NCBI GenBank assembly: GCA_016209725.1
Contig: JACQVO010000095.1
Span: 1-23,087, forward strand
DNA from: Candidatus Methylomirabilota bacterium
GTDB taxonomy: Bacteria > Methylomirabilota > Methylomirabilia > Methylomirabilales > 2-02-FULL-66-22
DNA length: 23,087 nucleotides
Direction: 5' to 3'
In this document: in pieces, positions 22,081 through 23,087 of the stretch
Layout of the letters: the number at the start of each line of letters is the position of its first letter
Numbering within the stretch: position 1 is the first letter of the stretch
The notes under the pieces: generated by a model
Told to the model about the DNA's origin: nothing
What the model saw: the letters and a program-made list of their open reading frames with translations, nothing else
The model's database searches: none
Program-made: the position numbers and the translations under genes

Positions 22081-22108
22081 CCGCCTCGCGGCTTTGGAAA
22101 GGTGGGCT

Positions 22109-22312
22109 TTGCGGTTCAGTGAACTCGTCCGCCTCCTGGAGCGAAACGGCTTCCGACTCGTTCGGGAGAAGGGATCGGTGAGGTATTATCGACGGCCCGG
22201 ACTGGACAAGGTGATCCGCGTTGACTATCATGGCTCCAAGGAAGTCCCAACCGGTACGTGCCAGGCCATCCTGAAGGCGGCCGGCCTGAACGCTGGAGAA
22301 GGCGATGATTGA
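22109..22312 (+). CDS. hicA: HicA-family toxin, GSV variant
   Basis: 67 residues from TTG 22109, behind GGAAAGGTGG; an earlier TTG at 22094 is less likely. The sequence LRFSELVRLLERNGFRLVRE and RVDYHGSKEVPTGTCQAILK is the HicA double-stranded-RNA-binding-like fold, an mRNA-cleaving toxin. The catalytic His normally sits in K-G-S-H; here the motif is KGSVRYYRRPG. I believe a KGS-[IV]-RYY subgroup exists, so this may be a family variant rather than a mutation, but its RNase activity is uncertain. It overlaps hicB by eight bases. The pair interrupts the lysW cluster. Confidence 0.85.
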   Translation: MRFSELVRLLERNGFRLVREKGSVRYYRRPGLDKVIRVDYHGSKEVPTGTCQAILKAAGLNAGEGDD

Positions 22313-22562
22313 TCTGAAGTATTCTCTGATCATTGAGGCAACCGAGGATCCTGATTTCTTCGGCTTTCACTCCCCCGATCTGGAGGGATTCACCGGGGTC
22401 GGTCATTCCGTGGAGGATTGCTTGTATCAGGCGAAATGGGCGATGGAGGATCACCTAGCCGTGCTGACGCAGGAAGGCCTGCCTGTCCCTGAACCCAACC
22501 CGAATCCCACCGTGCTCATTCAGAACGATCCGAAGCTGGTCAAATCTGCCGCCTCAAGTTGA
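22305..22562 (+). CDS. hicB: HicB-family antitoxin
   Basis: 85 residues. LKYSLIIEATEDPDFFGFHS, then PDLEGFTGVGHSVEDCLYQA and AMEDHLAVLTQEGLPVPEP, is the partly degenerate RNase H-like HicB fold that blocks HicA. No C-terminal DNA-binding domain follows, so repression of its own promoter may be weak. The start ATG at 22305 lies within the end of hicA. The open frame and good codon use suggest a functional gene. Confidence 0.88.
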   Translation: MIDLKYSLIIEATEDPDFFGFHSPDLEGFTGVGHSVEDCLYQAKWAMEDHLAVLTQEGLPVPEPNPNPTVLIQNDPKLVKSAASS

Positions 22563-22574
22563 GCTCGGGGCTCT

Positions 22575-22651
22575 CGCTTCGCCCAGCTTCGAGGATCAAG
22601 GATTAATGATCCCAAATCCCGGATCTCGGCTCTAGGCTCTCGGCTCTTGGA
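22575..22651. repeat. Degenerate CTCGGCTCT-type repeats before lysZ
   Basis: CGGCTCTAGGCTCTCGGCTCT (22627-22647), with a related GGCTCTCG upstream and a short palindromic GGATCAAGG...GATCCC, fills the gap between hicB and lysZ. The last repeat unit runs into the lysZ ribosome site (TTGGAG). Confidence 0.5.
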
Positions 22652-22658
22652 GCTGTGG

Positions 22659-23087
22659 ATGCTCATCGTCAAGATCGGTGGTGGATCAGGAACACAGCTT
22701 GACCCGACGGTGGCCGATCTCACGGAGATCCTCCGCGCTGGGCGCCGGGTCGTCCTGGTGCACGGCGCCTCGGGCGAAACCAACCGTTTGGCGGAAAAGC
22801 TGGGGAAGCCGCCCCGGTTCGTGACCTCTGTCTCGGGGATCCAGAGCCGTTACACCGATCGGGAGACCCTCGTAATCTTCGAGATGGCCTACTGCGGGAA
22901 GGCCAACAAGGCCCTGGTGGAGGCGTTTCAGAAACAGGGAGTCAACGCCGTCGGCCTCTCCGGACTGGACGGGCGGATCTTCGAGGGAAAGCGCAAGGAC
23001 ACCATCACCATCCTGGAGGCGGGGAAGCGCAAGGTCCTGCGGGGCGACTTTACGGGCAAGGTGGAGCGGGTAAATGTCGGACTGGTG
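22659..23087 (+). CDS. lysZ: LysZ, LysW-aminoadipate kinase (5' part)
   Basis: 143 codons from ATG 22659 (GGAG seven bases upstream), cut by the end of the window. MLIVKIGGGSGTQLDPTVAD, with the nucleotide-binding K-I-G-G-G, then RRVVLVHGASGETNRLAEKL, RFVTSVSGIQSRYTDRETL and VNAVGLSGLDG are typical of the amino-acid kinase (ArgB/LysZ) family. S-G-x-x-S-R-Y-T-D replaces the G-L-R-V-T of acetylglutamate kinases, as in LysW-dependent kinases. It phosphorylates the side-chain carboxylate of the LysW-bound substrate ahead of LysY. Confidence 0.93.
   Translation, partial: MLIVKIGGGSGTQLDPTVADLTEILRAGRRVVLVHGASGETNRLAEKLGKPPRFVTSVSGIQSRYTDRETLVIFEMAYCGKANKALVEAFQKQGVNAVGLSGLDGRIFEGKRKDTITILEAGKRKVLRGDFTGKVERVNVGLV

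Noticed and set aside
20735..22333. A 532-codon minus-strand open frame opposite lysY
   Set aside because: Antisense to an intact lysY and through the tandem repeat; low-complexity stretches (SNREPRTSNR) come from the GGTTCGA repeat.
1..23087. tRNA, rRNA, riboswitch and insertion-sequence transposase search by eye
   Set aside because: No cloverleaf, rRNA signature, recognisable riboswitch core or transposase domain was found; a covariance-model scan could still find a diverged small RNA.

Overview
This is a GC-rich (visibly above 60%) bacterial chromosomal window with ordinary housekeeping and accessory genes and no rRNA, tRNA, phage or CRISPR array. The best clue to the organism is the end of the window, a lysW-lysX-lysY-(hicAB)-lysZ cluster. 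This is the amino-group-carrier-protein (LysW) route to lysine and/or arginine, known from Thermus/Deinococcus, archaea and scattered deep or uncultured bacterial phyla. Together with a sigma-54 NtrBC-type pair, a RodZ-like protein and many dispersed intergenic palindromic repeats, this suggests an uncultured, probably soil or subsurface Gram-negative lineage (NC10/Methylomirabilota- or Chloroflexi-like). The phylum is a guess.

Layout. 1-1881: the 3' end of an M16 peptidase gene and an ATP-grasp enzyme with an unusual metal-binding motif. 2203-2997 (minus): a crowded, decayed toxin-antitoxin patch with a CopG-type antitoxin, a PIN-like (DUF5615) toxin whose C-terminal half has been replaced, and a DUF433 antitoxin with a one-base frameshift. 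3191-6347 (plus): a compact metal-uptake operon, Fur-family regulator - binding lipoprotein - ATPase - permease, behind a TTGACA box and a palindrome that looks like its own operator. 6384-6567 holds copy 1 of a ~184-bp element. 6601-10024 (minus): a ferritin-like protein, an EamA transporter, a WYL regulator pseudogene and an ORF6N pseudogene.

10113-14527 (minus): a terminator, the NtrC-type regulator and its kinase (ATGA overlap), a RodZ-like protein and a UspA protein. 14694-17606 (minus): an ArsB/NhaD-type ion transporter and RmuC, separated by copy 2 of the ~184-bp element. 17592-18496 (plus): two tandem paralogous small secreted proteins of unknown function and a strong terminator. 18705-19439 (minus): a HAD hydrolase whose start codon directly abuts a dispersed repeat. 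19698-23087 (plus): the LysW cluster, with hicAB inserted between lysY and lysZ and a different repeat family in almost every gap.

How the genes work together. The Fur-family protein probably senses zinc and represses itself and the ABC importer. LysW carries the substrate on its C-terminal Glu: LysX ligates it, LysZ phosphorylates it and LysY reduces it. The kinase/regulator pair presumably drives sigma-54 promoters outside the window. The main themes of the hunt are gene decay (four broken genes between 2.5 and 10 kb) and several families of small palindromic repeats placed exactly at gene boundaries. I did not find a clearly new multi-gene system. The most novel-looking items are the tandem secreted-protein pair, the altered ATP-grasp and the boundary-hugging repeats.
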